A DNA stretch of 19,463 bases from Candidatus Cloacimonas sp. (GTDB taxonomy: Bacteria; Cloacimonadota; Cloacimonadia; Cloacimonadales; Cloacimonadaceae): contig DAONFA010000035.1 in the NCBI GenBank assembly GCA_035403355.1, forward strand, positions 1 through 19,463. The letters are read 5' to 3'. Numbering within the stretch: position 1 is the stretch's first letter; each line of letters begins with the position of its first letter. Of this stretch, positions 7,169 to 14,659 are shown piece after piece. Made by a program: the position numbers and the translations under genes. The notes under the pieces are model-generated. The model was not told the DNA's origin. It saw nothing but the letters and a program-made list of their open reading frames with translations, and made no database searches.

Positions 7169-10117
7169 ATGCTGAAGAAGTTATTATTTTGGGCAATCAT
7201 CTTTTTCGGAATAAGATATACTTTAGGGGCAGTTCGCTATACAACTTTAGAGGATTTTGAAAGCGGTGTTGTTTCTTTAAGTTCCTGGAACCCTGAAGAA
7301 GATGTGCAGCCCGATGCCTGGATTCTTGATTCTTCTACTCCCGATGGCAGTTCCTATTGTCTTAAATTAACCGGCAATTGTTACAAATTACAGCAAATAA
7401 CTCCTTATACCATAGACAGCACAGGCATAATCCAGGTTCAGGTTAAAACCAGTTCTGAACCGAGAATTCAAGGTATTGGTTTCACGGATGGTGTGCATAA
7501 TATTCTTTATAGTTTTGCAGGAAGCAGAGTTTTAGATATTGAGGTTTGGATACCGGTTTATCAAGGTGCATATAGTTCCGGGGTTTGGAATACCTATCAA
7601 TTACCTGTAGCATCCGACTGGGAGGCATTTTGGGGTTATTTTCCTGTTCTCAACGGTATCATTTATATTAACGATTTAGACGGCATTTCCTCGCGCAGTG
7701 TATGGTTTGACAATATAATAGACATCAGTTCCGACCTTCCTGTTGCTCCAGCAGTTAGCATTACTGCTTCTTATACTGCTAAAAATACCGGTGTCTTTTT
7801 CTATAGCACCGTTTTTGACCCTGATAGTGATACATTCACTTATGAATGGGCTTTTGGCGATTCCACTTACAGCAATTTGCCCAATCCATATCATTTATAT
7901 ACCGTCGCTTCCGCATATCCTTATACTGTGACCTTGAAAGTGACAGATGATACCGGGAAAATTGGTTTTGCTGAAACGGAAGTTACTTTGGAAACAGGAG
8001 CATCCGGATTGCCTGTTACCCTGAATTTTGTAGGGGATATAATGCTTGCCAGAGGTTATGAAACCAGCGGAGGTATTATTCCTACATTAGGCGTTAATGC
8101 TATTTTTGCTCCTTCAAAACCTTATTTCGGAGATGCAGCAGACATCAATGTGGCAAATCTGGAAGTTGTTTTAGCCAATGTAGGGGTTCATCATCCCACC
8201 AAAAGTGTTTATTACCGTGGCAATCCTGCCAATGTAAACGGTCTTATTTATGCAGGCATAGATGTAGTTAGCACTGCCAATAATCATACTATGGATTATG
8301 GCATTGAAGCATATCAGCAAATGCAGAGTTTGTTAAATAACGCCGGGATACTATATAGCGGTTGTGGAGCTAATTCTTATGAGGCATATTTACCTGCTTT
8401 TTACAATTGCCGGGGTTTGAATATTGCTTTTTTAGGCAGTTCGGATAGAACCGGTCAATACAATAATGCGCAACCTTTTTTACAAGCGGGTTACAGTAAA
8501 CCTGGTTTTGCCTATATGACGCCCTATTATGTGGAACAGCAACTTCAAGCGGTGGAAGGTATTGCCGACCTTAAAATTGTAGAAATGCACGGAGGCAGTG
8601 AGTATTCTCTTACTCCCGGTGCAGGTTATGATAAGGTCTTCAATCCTTTTTTGGAAGATACCGGGGATGAGGATTATTTCTATCGTAACGATGTTCCCCA
8701 TCAATGGGATATAGCCATCAGGCACAGCGCTATTGATTGTGGTGCCGATTTGGTTATAGTGCATCATCCGCATATAATTCAGGGCTTGGAACTATATCAA
8801 AATAAACTGATTGCCCATTCGCTGGGAAATTTTGTGTTTGATTTGGATTATCCGGAAACGATGCCAACTATGATTCTTTACGCCGATGCCTATTTTGACG
8901 GCTTTCGGAACTTTCGGATTAAACCCTTTTATATAGATCACTATATTCCCGAACCCACAACCGGCAATTTGGCTGTTTACATTTTAGATTACTTAGCCAG
9001 CCGGTCTCGGGAGCTCAATACTCGTGTGTTTGTAGATTATGAGGCATTGGAAGCAAAGGTTTTAATGGAGGATGAAAATCCCCCTGTTACAGCTACCGAA
9101 TTTAACATTCAGCAGCAATTACTAAATCATAGCGAGGGAATGAGCGAAACTGTTCCTATTAAGTTACCGCGTAGGGGTTCTATAAGCAATGTTACTCTCA
9201 TTGAGCCACCCGCGGAATATGAGTATCGCTTAGGGCAGGAACATATCTGGTATGGTAATTTTGAAAACGAGGGTTGTAATTTATGGGTGCCACCGGCATA
9301 TTCTTTAACGGATTATATTGATGGAGCCCGGAGCGCTAAACTTAGTACCAGCGGTTCATCAACTGTAACTTCCGCTATTCCCAATCGCTGCAAGATGTAT
9401 GACAATACTCAAAAATACACTTTGCACGGTTGGATAAAGGCAGATAATGTTGCCAATGCCAATATCGCCATTAGATTCTATACAACCAGAACAAGTCCTA
9501 CACCTGCATATACCGCTAATATATCCGATAGCGTTATTGAAACGAGTGAATGGACTTTTTACCAGAAAGAACTTACGCTTCCTGAAAATGTATATTATTA
9601 CGATATTCGTTTACAGGCAACAGGTAACACAGGAACAACAGGATTTGCCTTGTTTGACGATGTGGGGTTAATTGAATGGACGCAATGGACAGCTTTAGAC
9701 CCCTTGGCAAATATTCCCTGGCCTAATAATTATTACTGGATTCAAGCCCGGACTGCCGATACCCCTAAATCAATATATTTATCGCTTATTGAGCGCAGTT
9801 TTAGCAGACATCTCGTAACTAAAGAAAACCATATTACCCAAGTGCAACCCGAAATCCAAATTGTGCCCAATCCCTTTAATCCTGAAACCGTTATCCATTG
9901 CAATTTACCGGCTGCAGGGAAAACAACTTTGAGAATATATAATATTAAAGGTCAATTGGTGAAAGAACTTTATAATGGAGAATTGGAAGCAGGAAATCAT
10001 CATTTTAATTGGAATGCCAAGGATTTTAACAACCGTTCTGTGGCTTCAGGAATTTATTTTATTTCGCTGGAAAATAGAAAAAGCAAGATAATTCGGAAAG
10101 CATTACTGCTTAAATAA
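7169..10117 (+). CDS. Large secreted CapA/PgsA-type protein with PKD and C-terminal sorting domain
   Basis: The protein has 982 aa. A signal peptide (1-20) is followed by a carbohydrate-binding/discoidin-like region (about 24-188) and a PKD domain (about 195-275, with YEWAFGD at 225-231). The CapA/PgsA metallophosphoesterase-like domain (about 282-590) has FVGDIML (287-293), NLEV (330-333), STANNHTMDYG (368-378), EMHGG (472-476), VHHPH (531-535) and SLGNFVFD (551-558). A second binding-like beta domain (about 690-835) precedes the C-terminal sorting/FlgD-like domain (about 895-982), with VPNPFNPET, LRIYNIKGQLV and SGIYF. Ordinary PgsA is about 380 aa and anchored by an N-terminal helix, so the fusion is unusual. 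GAGAGGA (7158-7164) supports the start. CapA proteins are needed for PGA transport or anchoring; a catalytic role here is unproven. Confidence 0.9.
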   Translation: MLKKLLFWAIIFFGIRYTLGAVRYTTLEDFESGVVSLSSWNPEEDVQPDAWILDSSTPDGSSYCLKLTGNCYKLQQITPYTIDSTGIIQVQVKTSSEPRIQGIGFTDGVHNILYSFAGSRVLDIEVWIPVYQGAYSSGVWNTYQLPVASDWEAFWGYFPVLNGIIYINDLDGISSRSVWFDNIIDISSDLPVAPAVSITASYTAKNTGVFFYSTVFDPDSDTFTYEWAFGDSTYSNLPNPYHLYTVASAYPYTVTLKVTDDTGKIGFAETEVTLETGASGLPVTLNFVGDIMLARGYETSGGIIPTLGVNAIFAPSKPYFGDAADINVANLEVVLANVGVHHPTKSVYYRGNPANVNGLIYAGIDVVSTANNHTMDYGIEAYQQMQSLLNNAGILYSGCGANSYEAYLPAFYNCRGLNIAFLGSSDRTGQYNNAQPFLQAGYSKPGFAYMTPYYVEQQLQAVEGIADLKIVEMHGGSEYSLTPGAGYDKVFNPFLEDTGDEDYFYRNDVPHQWDIAIRHSAIDCGADLVIVHHPHIIQGLELYQNKLIAHSLGNFVFDLDYPETMPTMILYADAYFDGFRNFRIKPFYIDHYIPEPTTGNLAVYILDYLASRSRELNTRVFVDYEALEAKVLMEDENPPVTATEFNIQQQLLNHSEGMSETVPIKLPRRGSISNVTLIEPPAEYEYRLGQEHIWYGNFENEGCNLWVPPAYSLTDYIDGARSAKLSTSGSSTVTSAIPNRCKMYDNTQKYTLHGWIKADNVANANIAIRFYTTRTSPTPAYTANISDSVIETSEWTFYQKELTLPENVYYYDIRLQATGNTGTTGFALFDDVGLIEWTQWTALDPLANIPWPNNYYWIQARTADTPKSIYLSLIERSFSRHLVTKENHITQVQPEIQIVPNPFNPETVIHCNLPAAGKTTLRIYNIKGQLVKELYNGELEAGNHHFNWNAKDFNNRSVASGIYFISLENRKSKIIRKALLLK

Positions 10118-10128
10118 GCGAAATTTCC

Positions 10129-10157
10129 TTGACGAAATAGACAGCTAAGAATATTAT
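10129..10157 (+). promoter_or_regulatory. Sigma70-type promoter for the secreted protein and tRNA-Thr
   Basis: TTGACG (10129-10134) and TATTAT (10152-10157) are separated by 17 bases, one mismatch each from consensus. Transcription would begin near 10164. This supports translation from the ATG at 10189, since the earlier ATG at 10156 overlaps the -10 box. No other promoter is evident before the tRNA, so both are probably on one transcript. Confidence 0.65.
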
Positions 10158-10188
10158 GTTATATATAAAGAGAACGAAAGGAGCCCAA

Positions 10189-10852
10189 ATGCGTAAATTT
10201 CTATTAGCTATAATTCTCTTAATGCTTTCTTATTGCCTGATGGCTGAAGAAGCAGACACGCTAAAGATAAATCTTGCCCTGCTAAATCCTCAAGAAATTA
10301 ATCTTGAACTACGGGTCTATGCTCCTATGCAAAGAATCTATGTTACTGCTAATTTTTCTGTGGAAAAGGATTCCCTGCCCGAAGCAATGTATCATAGTAT
10401 ATTTTTAACTAAAGATGCTAGAATTGAATACATTCTGATTAACGATAAGTTTGTGCCTCCGATTTATTCTTCTAATCTTGTGCCGGAACACTTCAATCCT
10501 GTTTTCCCCTACCCCGATATGCTGAAAGAAAATAGTAACCTGAATTGCCTCAGCTTCTATCTGCCTAATTATGAAGGAAAAATAAACTTCACCCTGCGCT
10601 ATTCCATCCCTATCCCTGACTGGATTAAGGAAACAGACATTCGCGGTTATGTTACTTTCTCCTCTAACCAAAATTGGTATCCCCGAAATTTGACCGGCAA
10701 CTGCAAGGTGTATGCCCGCTTGCTAAGCTCAAACTATTATACAATGGAACTCGGAACCCAATGCACGATTAAAGAAAAGGATGGAGTTCGCACAACTGAG
10801 GGTTATTTTATTGATTCCCCTGCAGAACAGACAATATTGAAAATTATTAAGG

Positions 10853-10857
<5 letters not shown>
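10189..10857 (+). CDS. Secreted protein of unknown function, ends inside tRNA-Thr
   Basis: From the ATG at 10189 the product is 222 aa. AAAGGAG at 10177-10183, 5 bases upstream, fixes this start; an in-frame ATG at 10156 would put a basic segment before the signal peptide and overlaps the promoter. The N-terminus MRKFLLAIILLMLSYCLMAEE is a signal peptide with a probable cut after CLMA; LSYC is a poor lipobox. The mature part is beta-rich, with segments such as YVTANFSVEKDS and FSSNQNWYPRN that loosely recall the N-terminal beta domain of M1-type aminopeptidases, but no catalytic domain follows. The stop codon TAA (10855-10857) lies within the acceptor stem of the tRNA gene. No family assigned. 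Confidence 0.8.
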
Positions 10858-10928
<71 letters not shown>

Positions 10929-10944
10929 CTTTAGCGGAGAGCGT

Positions 10945-11004
10945 TTTGTACCGGCGCTCTTTGTACCGGCGCTCTTTGTACTGGCGCTCTTTGTACCGGC
11001 GCTC
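10945..11004. repeat. 15-bp tandem repeat, four units, just after tRNA-Thr
   Basis: Four head-to-tail copies of TTTGTACCGGCGCTC occupy 10945-10959, 10960-10974, 10975-10989 (one change, CTGG for CCGG) and 10990-11004. The last copy runs straight into the GGCGCT-N6-AGCGCC hairpin of the GC-rich module, so the array looks like local amplification of that module's left end. Confidence 0.9.
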
Positions 11005-11230
11005 GCTGTAGCGCCGAATAAAAAAAACGGCGGAACAGCGTCCGCCGGTACCAAAAACGGCGGAACGGCGTCCTCCGGTACAAAGTAAGGCGTCCTCTGT
11101 TTATACAAGCTACCACAAACCTCTTATAAATCTATCCTCTAAATCCTGAAATCCTTAAATCCTCGTTTTTAGAATTATATCTGCGTATTCTGTGTTATCT
11201 GCGTAATCTGCGTAATCTGCGTGAAATACA
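11005..11230. repeat. Modular repeat island between tRNA-Thr and the redox operon
   Basis: This region runs in the same order as the island at the left end of the window. GC-rich hairpin modules (to about 11095) lead to 'gtttatacaag', then AT-rich 'aaatctatcctctaaatcc' and 'aaatcctcgttttta' phrases (about 11120-11170), then four or five 'tctgcgta'/'tctgcgtg' phrases (about 11178-11225). No gene is supported; the open frames here simply read through the repeats. Confidence 0.85.
11017..11047 (-). terminator. Probable minus-strand terminator facing the redox operon
   Basis: Read on the minus strand, the perfect 7-bp hairpin (arms 11041-11047 and 11028-11034, 6-base loop) is followed by an uninterrupted run of eight T (complement of 11020-11027), then ATT. 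It would stop transcripts from the operon ending at 11365. The hairpin is the repeat module itself. Confidence 0.6.
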
Positions 11231-11244
11231 AAAAGCGGAGAAAT

Positions 11245-11316
11245 GGCGGGAACTTCTTTTTTCCCTGTGATAAAAGGTCGGAGTCACCCCTCACAAGAAA
11301 ATTTTCCGTCCCCGCC
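11245..11316. other. Inverted repeat in the convergent gap, unknown role
   Basis: GGCGGGAAC (11245-11253) can pair with GTCCCCGCC (11308-11316), 8 of 9 positions, enclosing 54 bases that include 'ggtcggagtcacccc'. This part of the gap is not made of the repeat families. On the minus strand the right arm is followed by ATTTCTCCGCTTTTTG, so it could be a second weak terminator or a small structured RNA. I do not recognise an RNA family. Confidence 0.3.
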
Positions 11317-11364
11317 AAATAGCAAAAGTGATTATATCATAGCAGGTTTTTTTGTAGTTATGAA

Positions 11365-11880
11365 TTATTCTTTAGGGTTGGGTGGATTAAGCAATTCCTC
11401 CAAGTGTTTTATATATTTCTCAGCTCCACCGGGTCTATAACCGGTGCGGGCAATTTCCTGGCTTTTTTCATTTATAATAACTATAGTGGGAAAGCCCTCA
11501 ACCTTGTATTCTTTCAATTTTTGCTGATTAAATGCTTTCAACTTGTCGCTTTGTTCTATCTCCCGCGGAAAATCAACTTTCAGCAAGATGAAGTTGCCCT
11601 TCGCATATTTAATAAATTCGTCTTTACTGAAGACCTCTTCTTCCAATTTTTGACACCAGATACACCAGTCAGAACCGGTAAAATCAACAAGAACTGGACG
11701 AGCTAAAGATTGAGCCATTTTCATTGCTTCATTCCAATCCGTAAGCCATACACCAAGTTTCTTTCCAGAACTTTTCAATTGTTCTTGCTCTTCTTTGGTT
11801 TTTTCACCAGGTGCCTCATTAGGATTGCAGCCCAAAACAACCACTGACAAAGTAAGCAGTAGGATTAAAATCCATTTCAT
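11365..11880 (-). CDS. Thioredoxin-fold lipoprotein
   Basis: This 171 aa protein has a lipoprotein signal peptide with lipobox VLGC, acylated at Cys18. A short charged linker leads to a thioredoxin-like domain (about 44-165). The redox motif is C73-I-W-C76 within GSDWCIWCQKLEEEVF, followed by the cis-proline loop GFPT (Pro131). The order resembles the thioredoxin-7/DUF255-type proteins that reduce or exchange disulfides in the periplasm. Its start overlaps the stop of the OsmC-like gene as ATGA, with GGAGG at 11888-11892 (minus strand) in front. It is the last gene of a four-gene redox operon. Whether it faces the periplasm on the inner or the outer membrane cannot be told from sequence. Confidence 0.88.
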   Translation of the reverse strand: MKWILILLLTLSVVVLGCNPNEAPGEKTKEEQEQLKSSGKKLGVWLTDWNEAMKMAQSLARPVLVDFTGSDWCIWCQKLEEEVFSKDEFIKYAKGNFILLKVDFPREIEQSDKLKAFNQQKLKEYKVEGFPTIVIINEKSQEIARTGYRPGGAEKYIKHLEELLNPPNPKE

Positions 11881-12308
11881 AATTGAACCTCCAATTTGTT
11901 AATAAAAACTTCAGGAATTATCTTCGCGGCTTTTTCCAGCATAGCATTCACAGCACAGTATTTCTCCAGGGAAAGGTTAACTGCTTTGGCAATTTTATCA
12001 GCTGGAAGGTTATCACCTTTAAAATTGTAGGTTATAGTTATCGTATGATAAATAATAGGATGCTCAGCGGCAGATTCACCCTGAGCATCCATTTCTAAAG
12101 TATAGTCCTTTATTCCCATTTTTTCCAGAATGGAAACAACATCCATTCCACTACAGCCACATAAAGCAGCCAGTAATAAAGGTTTTGGTCTCGGACCTTG
12201 ATCACTTCCTCCAAAATAGGGATCGGCATCCATAATCAGCTGATGACCATTTACTTCAGCTGTAAAGGTCATCCCTCCAGACCAAACTGTTTTAACGCGC
12301 GTAGGCAT
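11877..12308 (-). CDS. OsmC/Ohr-family protein
   Basis: This 143 aa protein has the usual OsmC length. The N-terminal strand segment (VKTVWSGGMTFTAEVNG) and the core helix with cysteines (LLLAALCGCSGMDVVSILEKMG, Cys50 and Cys52) are typical. A second conserved cysteine lies in LEKYCAVNAML (Cys118). In characterised members the paired cysteines reduce organic hydroperoxides with dihydrolipoyl or thioredoxin-like partners. The extra Cys50, two residues before the likely peroxidatic Cys52, is common in the YhfA-like branch, so peroxidase activity is not assured. The gene starts 2 bases after the MarR stop, with AGGA at 12314-12317, and overlaps the lipoprotein gene by 4 bases. Confidence 0.9.
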   Translation of the reverse strand: MPTRVKTVWSGGMTFTAEVNGHQLIMDADPYFGGSDQGPRPKPLLLAALCGCSGMDVVSILEKMGIKDYTLEMDAQGESAAEHPIIYHTITITYNFKGDNLPADKIAKAVNLSLEKYCAVNAMLEKAAKIIPEVFINKLEVQL

Positions 12309-12310
12309 TA

Positions 12311-12763
12311 TTATCCTGCAATCGTCTCTTTCAATATTTCTTCATATTTATCCACATAGAGTTGAAGGGCTTTATAAACCGATTCTACATCTTTTGCCGG
12401 GATTTTTTTCAAAATTTTTGCCTGCTGGTCTAAAACTGTTTGTAAGCTATTAGCTGCCAGTTTTTTCCCTTTTTCAGTAATCATAGCAAACCAGCAACGC
12501 CGGTCTTCTTCCGACGGTTCACGAATAACCAATTGTTTAGCAACAAGGTTATCCATTATTCGGGTAATCCGGCTATGGGAAACATTCAGTTCTTTAGCCA
12601 ATTCGTTCATATTGACAGGACCGTTTACCTTATAAAGGTAGTTAAGTAGCATACACTCCATTCGTCCTGCTTGTAAGCATGCTTTCTGAGCATAGTCAAT
12701 TTCACTCAAAACCATTTGCAAGCGGGTGATGAGCTCGTGGAATTTTTTTGCATAATCAGCCAT
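12311..12763 (-). CDS. MarR-family transcriptional regulator
   Basis: This 150 aa protein is a dimeric winged-helix DNA-binding regulator. The recognition helix is in MNELAKELNVSHSRITRIMDNL (52-73). The wing carries the family signature EEDRRCWFAMITEKGKKL (85-102). Cys29 and Cys37 lie in the N-terminal and dimerisation helices, and Cys90 lies in the wing. OhrR-type MarR proteins sense organic peroxides through an N-terminal cysteine, so Cys29 is a candidate sensor, although its context does not match the classical OhrR motif. The gene overlaps the glutaredoxin gene by 8 bases and precedes the OsmC-like gene by 2, so it probably controls its own operon. The inducer is unknown. Confidence 0.92.
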   Translation of the reverse strand: MADYAKKFHELITRLQMVLSEIDYAQKACLQAGRMECMLLNYLYKVNGPVNMNELAKELNVSHSRITRIMDNLVAKQLVIREPSEEDRRCWFAMITEKGKKLAANSLQTVLDQQAKILKKIPAKDVESVYKALQLYVDKYEEILKETIAG

Positions 12764-13022
12764 TTGATTCTCCTTTTTTAGTATTATTTAAGTTTAATAA
12801 ACGCTTGATCTTCTCGCGATCATAACCGACAACCGGGATATTATTTATCCATAATTGCGGAACTCCTTCCTCTCCGCTTTTGCGGATCATATCATTACGA
12901 GCCGCAACATCTTTGGATACATCAATATCCGTAAAACTCTGGTCTTGTGACTTCAGATACTCCTTCACTTTCTTGCACCAGATACAAGAAGGAGTAGAAA
13001 ATACAATCACTTTCGCAGCCAT
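12756..13022 (-). CDS. Glutaredoxin-like protein
   Basis: This 88 aa protein is a compact cytoplasmic glutaredoxin/NrdH-type redox protein. It has the strand VIVFST, redox motif C13-I-W-C16, cis-proline loop GVPQLWIN (53-60, Pro55) and the terminal VVGYDREKI (64-72), which is typical of the fold. The CIWC motif differs from the classical CPYC and is identical to that of the lipoprotein at the operon's end. It is the first gene of the operon; GAGGATA (about 13031-13037, minus strand) precedes the ATG. It probably reduces the OsmC-like protein or other thiols, using glutathione, thioredoxin reductase or another donor; which one cannot be told here. Confidence 0.9.
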   Translation of the reverse strand: MAAKVIVFSTPSCIWCKKVKEYLKSQDQSFTDIDVSKDVAARNDMIRKSGEEGVPQLWINNIPVVGYDREKIKRLLNLNNTKKGESNG

Positions 13023-13041
13023 TTTTATATCCTCAGTTCAT

Positions 13042-13069
13042 ATAATAGTGCAATTATTCCAAAAGCCAA
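13042..13069 (-). promoter_or_regulatory. Candidate promoter and MarR operator of the redox operon
   Basis: On the minus strand, TTGGCT (13064-13069) and TATTAT (13042-13047) are 16 bases apart, about 20 bases before the glutaredoxin start. The spacer carries an imperfect palindrome (AATAGTGCAATTATT, 13044-13058, outer four bases paired on each side). This is where a MarR dimer could block RNA polymerase. Confidence 0.4.
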
Positions 13070-13173
13070 AAAAAATATTTTGGTCTTGAAATATTATGCC
13101 AATGACAGCCATCAATAAACAAAAGCAATAAAATGCCATAAAAGACAATTATCTAAGCGAACCGTAAAATTTC

Positions 13174-13206
13174 TTGCCATAAAATAACTCTGATTTATTG
13201 TGGCAA
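13174..13206 (+). promoter_or_regulatory. radA promoter lying on an inverted repeat
   Basis: TTGCCA (13174-13179) and TATTGT (13196-13201), spaced 16 bases, are plausible -35 and -10 boxes. TTGCCA and TGGCAA (13201-13206) form the ends of a 33-base inverted repeat whose inner arms are also partly paired. TGCCATAAAA occurs here (13175-13184) and again at 13134-13143. GAGG at 13214-13217 is the radA ribosome site. Confidence 0.45.
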
Positions 13207-13225
13207 AAAATATGAGGTTGATTTT

Positions 13226-14560
13226 ATGGCAACTATTTTCTTCTGCACTGATTGCGGTTTTGAAACCAGCAAATGGAGTGGAAAATGCCCTGCCTGCGGT
13301 GCTTGGGGCACTTTAAAAGAATCCACTCGCGTAACCGGAAAAAATAATAAACCTATAGACACATTTCCTAAAGCCATACCGGAAAGAATTATTGATCTGG
13401 TATATGATGAATATTCCAGAACAGTAACCGGGATAAGAGAATTTGATCTGGTTCTGGGAGGTGGAATTGTAACCGGGATGATGATTTTAATAGGGGGCGA
13501 ACCGGGAATTGGCAAATCTACATTGATGCTGCAACTTTCAGAATGGATGGGAAGACAAAATAAAAAAACACTTTATTGCTCGGGAGAAGAAAGCGCTGAA
13601 CAAATTCGCCTGCGCAGTAAACGCCTGAAAGTAACCAGCGAAAATATTTATCTGCTATGCACTAACGATGCTGAACAAATTATAGATGCCATAGAAAATA
13701 ACAAACCCGATATGGTTATTGTAGATTCCATTCAATCCGTTAGCATATCCTCCCTGGATTCTCTTCCCGGAAGCATCACCCAAATGAGAGAAACAACCAG
13801 CCGTCTTTTAAAAACCGTTAAGACCTTGGGTATCCCGCTATTTTTAGTAGGGCATGTAACCAAAGAAGGTATGGTAGCCGGTCCTAAAATTATTGAACAT
13901 ATGGTAGATACCGTTCTCTATTTTGAAGGTGAACAACGCAGCCAATACAAAATCTTGCGCGCGGTTAAAAATCGCTTTGGCTCTACTAATGAAATAGGCC
14001 TTTTTGAAATGACCCATCTGGGATTGATGGAAGTTTCCAATCCCAATAATATTTTTCTCAGCCACGAACAAAGTGATATCGGAACCGCAATCAGTTGCGT
14101 AACAGAAGGTAGCCGCAGTTTCATTGTGGAAGTGCAAACCCTGGTAAATGCTTCCAACTATGGAACTCCCCAACGAGTTGCCGTAGGTATAGACCAAAAG
14201 AAATTAGCAATGCTTTTGGCTATTCTGGAAAAAAACCTTTCCCTCTATTTACGCAGCAGCGATGTATTTATCAATTTGACGGGAGGAATCCGCTCTACTG
14301 ATCCCGCCCTGGATTTGGCTATTCTGGCTGCTCTTATTTCCAGTATGAAAGATAAACCCTTAACCGAAAAATCCGTCTTTATTGGTGAAGTAGGTTTAAA
14401 TGGAGAAGTGCGTCCCGCATCACAATTGGAAAAACATATCAACCAAGCCCAGAAATTGGGATATGAAAAAATCTTCCTCTCCGGCTATGCCAAAGTGAAA
14501 GCAAGTCCGAAAATTATTAAAGTGAAGGATATAAAAGCGCTGTATGCAGCTTTGAAATAA
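13226..14560 (+). CDS. radA: DNA repair protein RadA
   Basis: This RecA-like branch-migration ATPase helps process recombination intermediates and repair DNA. The 444 aa length is normal. An N-terminal zinc finger (Cys7, Cys10, Cys21, Cys24), Walker A GEPGIGKST (91-99), Walker B MVIVDS (163-168), the RadA-specific KNRFG motif (248-252) and the C-terminal Lon-protease-like domain (about 283-444, with FIGEVGLNGEVRP at 385-397) are all present. The motifs are intact, so it should be active. It diverges from the redox operon and stands alone in its orientation, ending at a convergent repeat island. Confidence 0.97.
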   Translation: MATIFFCTDCGFETSKWSGKCPACGAWGTLKESTRVTGKNNKPIDTFPKAIPERIIDLVYDEYSRTVTGIREFDLVLGGGIVTGMMILIGGEPGIGKSTLMLQLSEWMGRQNKKTLYCSGEESAEQIRLRSKRLKVTSENIYLLCTNDAEQIIDAIENNKPDMVIVDSIQSVSISSLDSLPGSITQMRETTSRLLKTVKTLGIPLFLVGHVTKEGMVAGPKIIEHMVDTVLYFEGEQRSQYKILRAVKNRFGSTNEIGLFEMTHLGLMEVSNPNNIFLSHEQSDIGTAISCVTEGSRSFIVEVQTLVNASNYGTPQRVAVGIDQKKLAMLLAILEKNLSLYLRSSDVFINLTGGIRSTDPALDLAILAALISSMKDKPLTEKSVFIGEVGLNGEVRPASQLEKHINQAQKLGYEKIFLSGYAKVKASPKIIKVKDIKALYAALK

Positions 14561-14568
14561 TGAAAATG

Positions 14569-14646
14569 GCGAGATAGCGAGATAGCGAGACGGAAAGAGA
14601 GAGATAGCGAAATAGATTTTTTTACAAAGAGAAAAAGAGAAAAAAA
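14569..14646. repeat. Purine-rich repeat block (short copy)
   Basis: Two and a half copies of the octamer GCGAGATA (14569-14592) are followed by 'gaaagagagagatagcgaaatag', a T run and 'acaaagagaaaaagagaaaaaa'. The same sequence in the same order begins the large array at 18998. No gene. Confidence 0.85.
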
Positions 14647-14659
14647 CTCGTGGCTGGAA

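Noticed and set aside
10156..10188. Upstream ATG at 10156 for the secreted protein before tRNA-Thr
   Set aside because: It overlaps the predicted -10 box, lacks a ribosome site, and would put a basic peptide before the signal sequence; AAAGGAG sits correctly for 10189.
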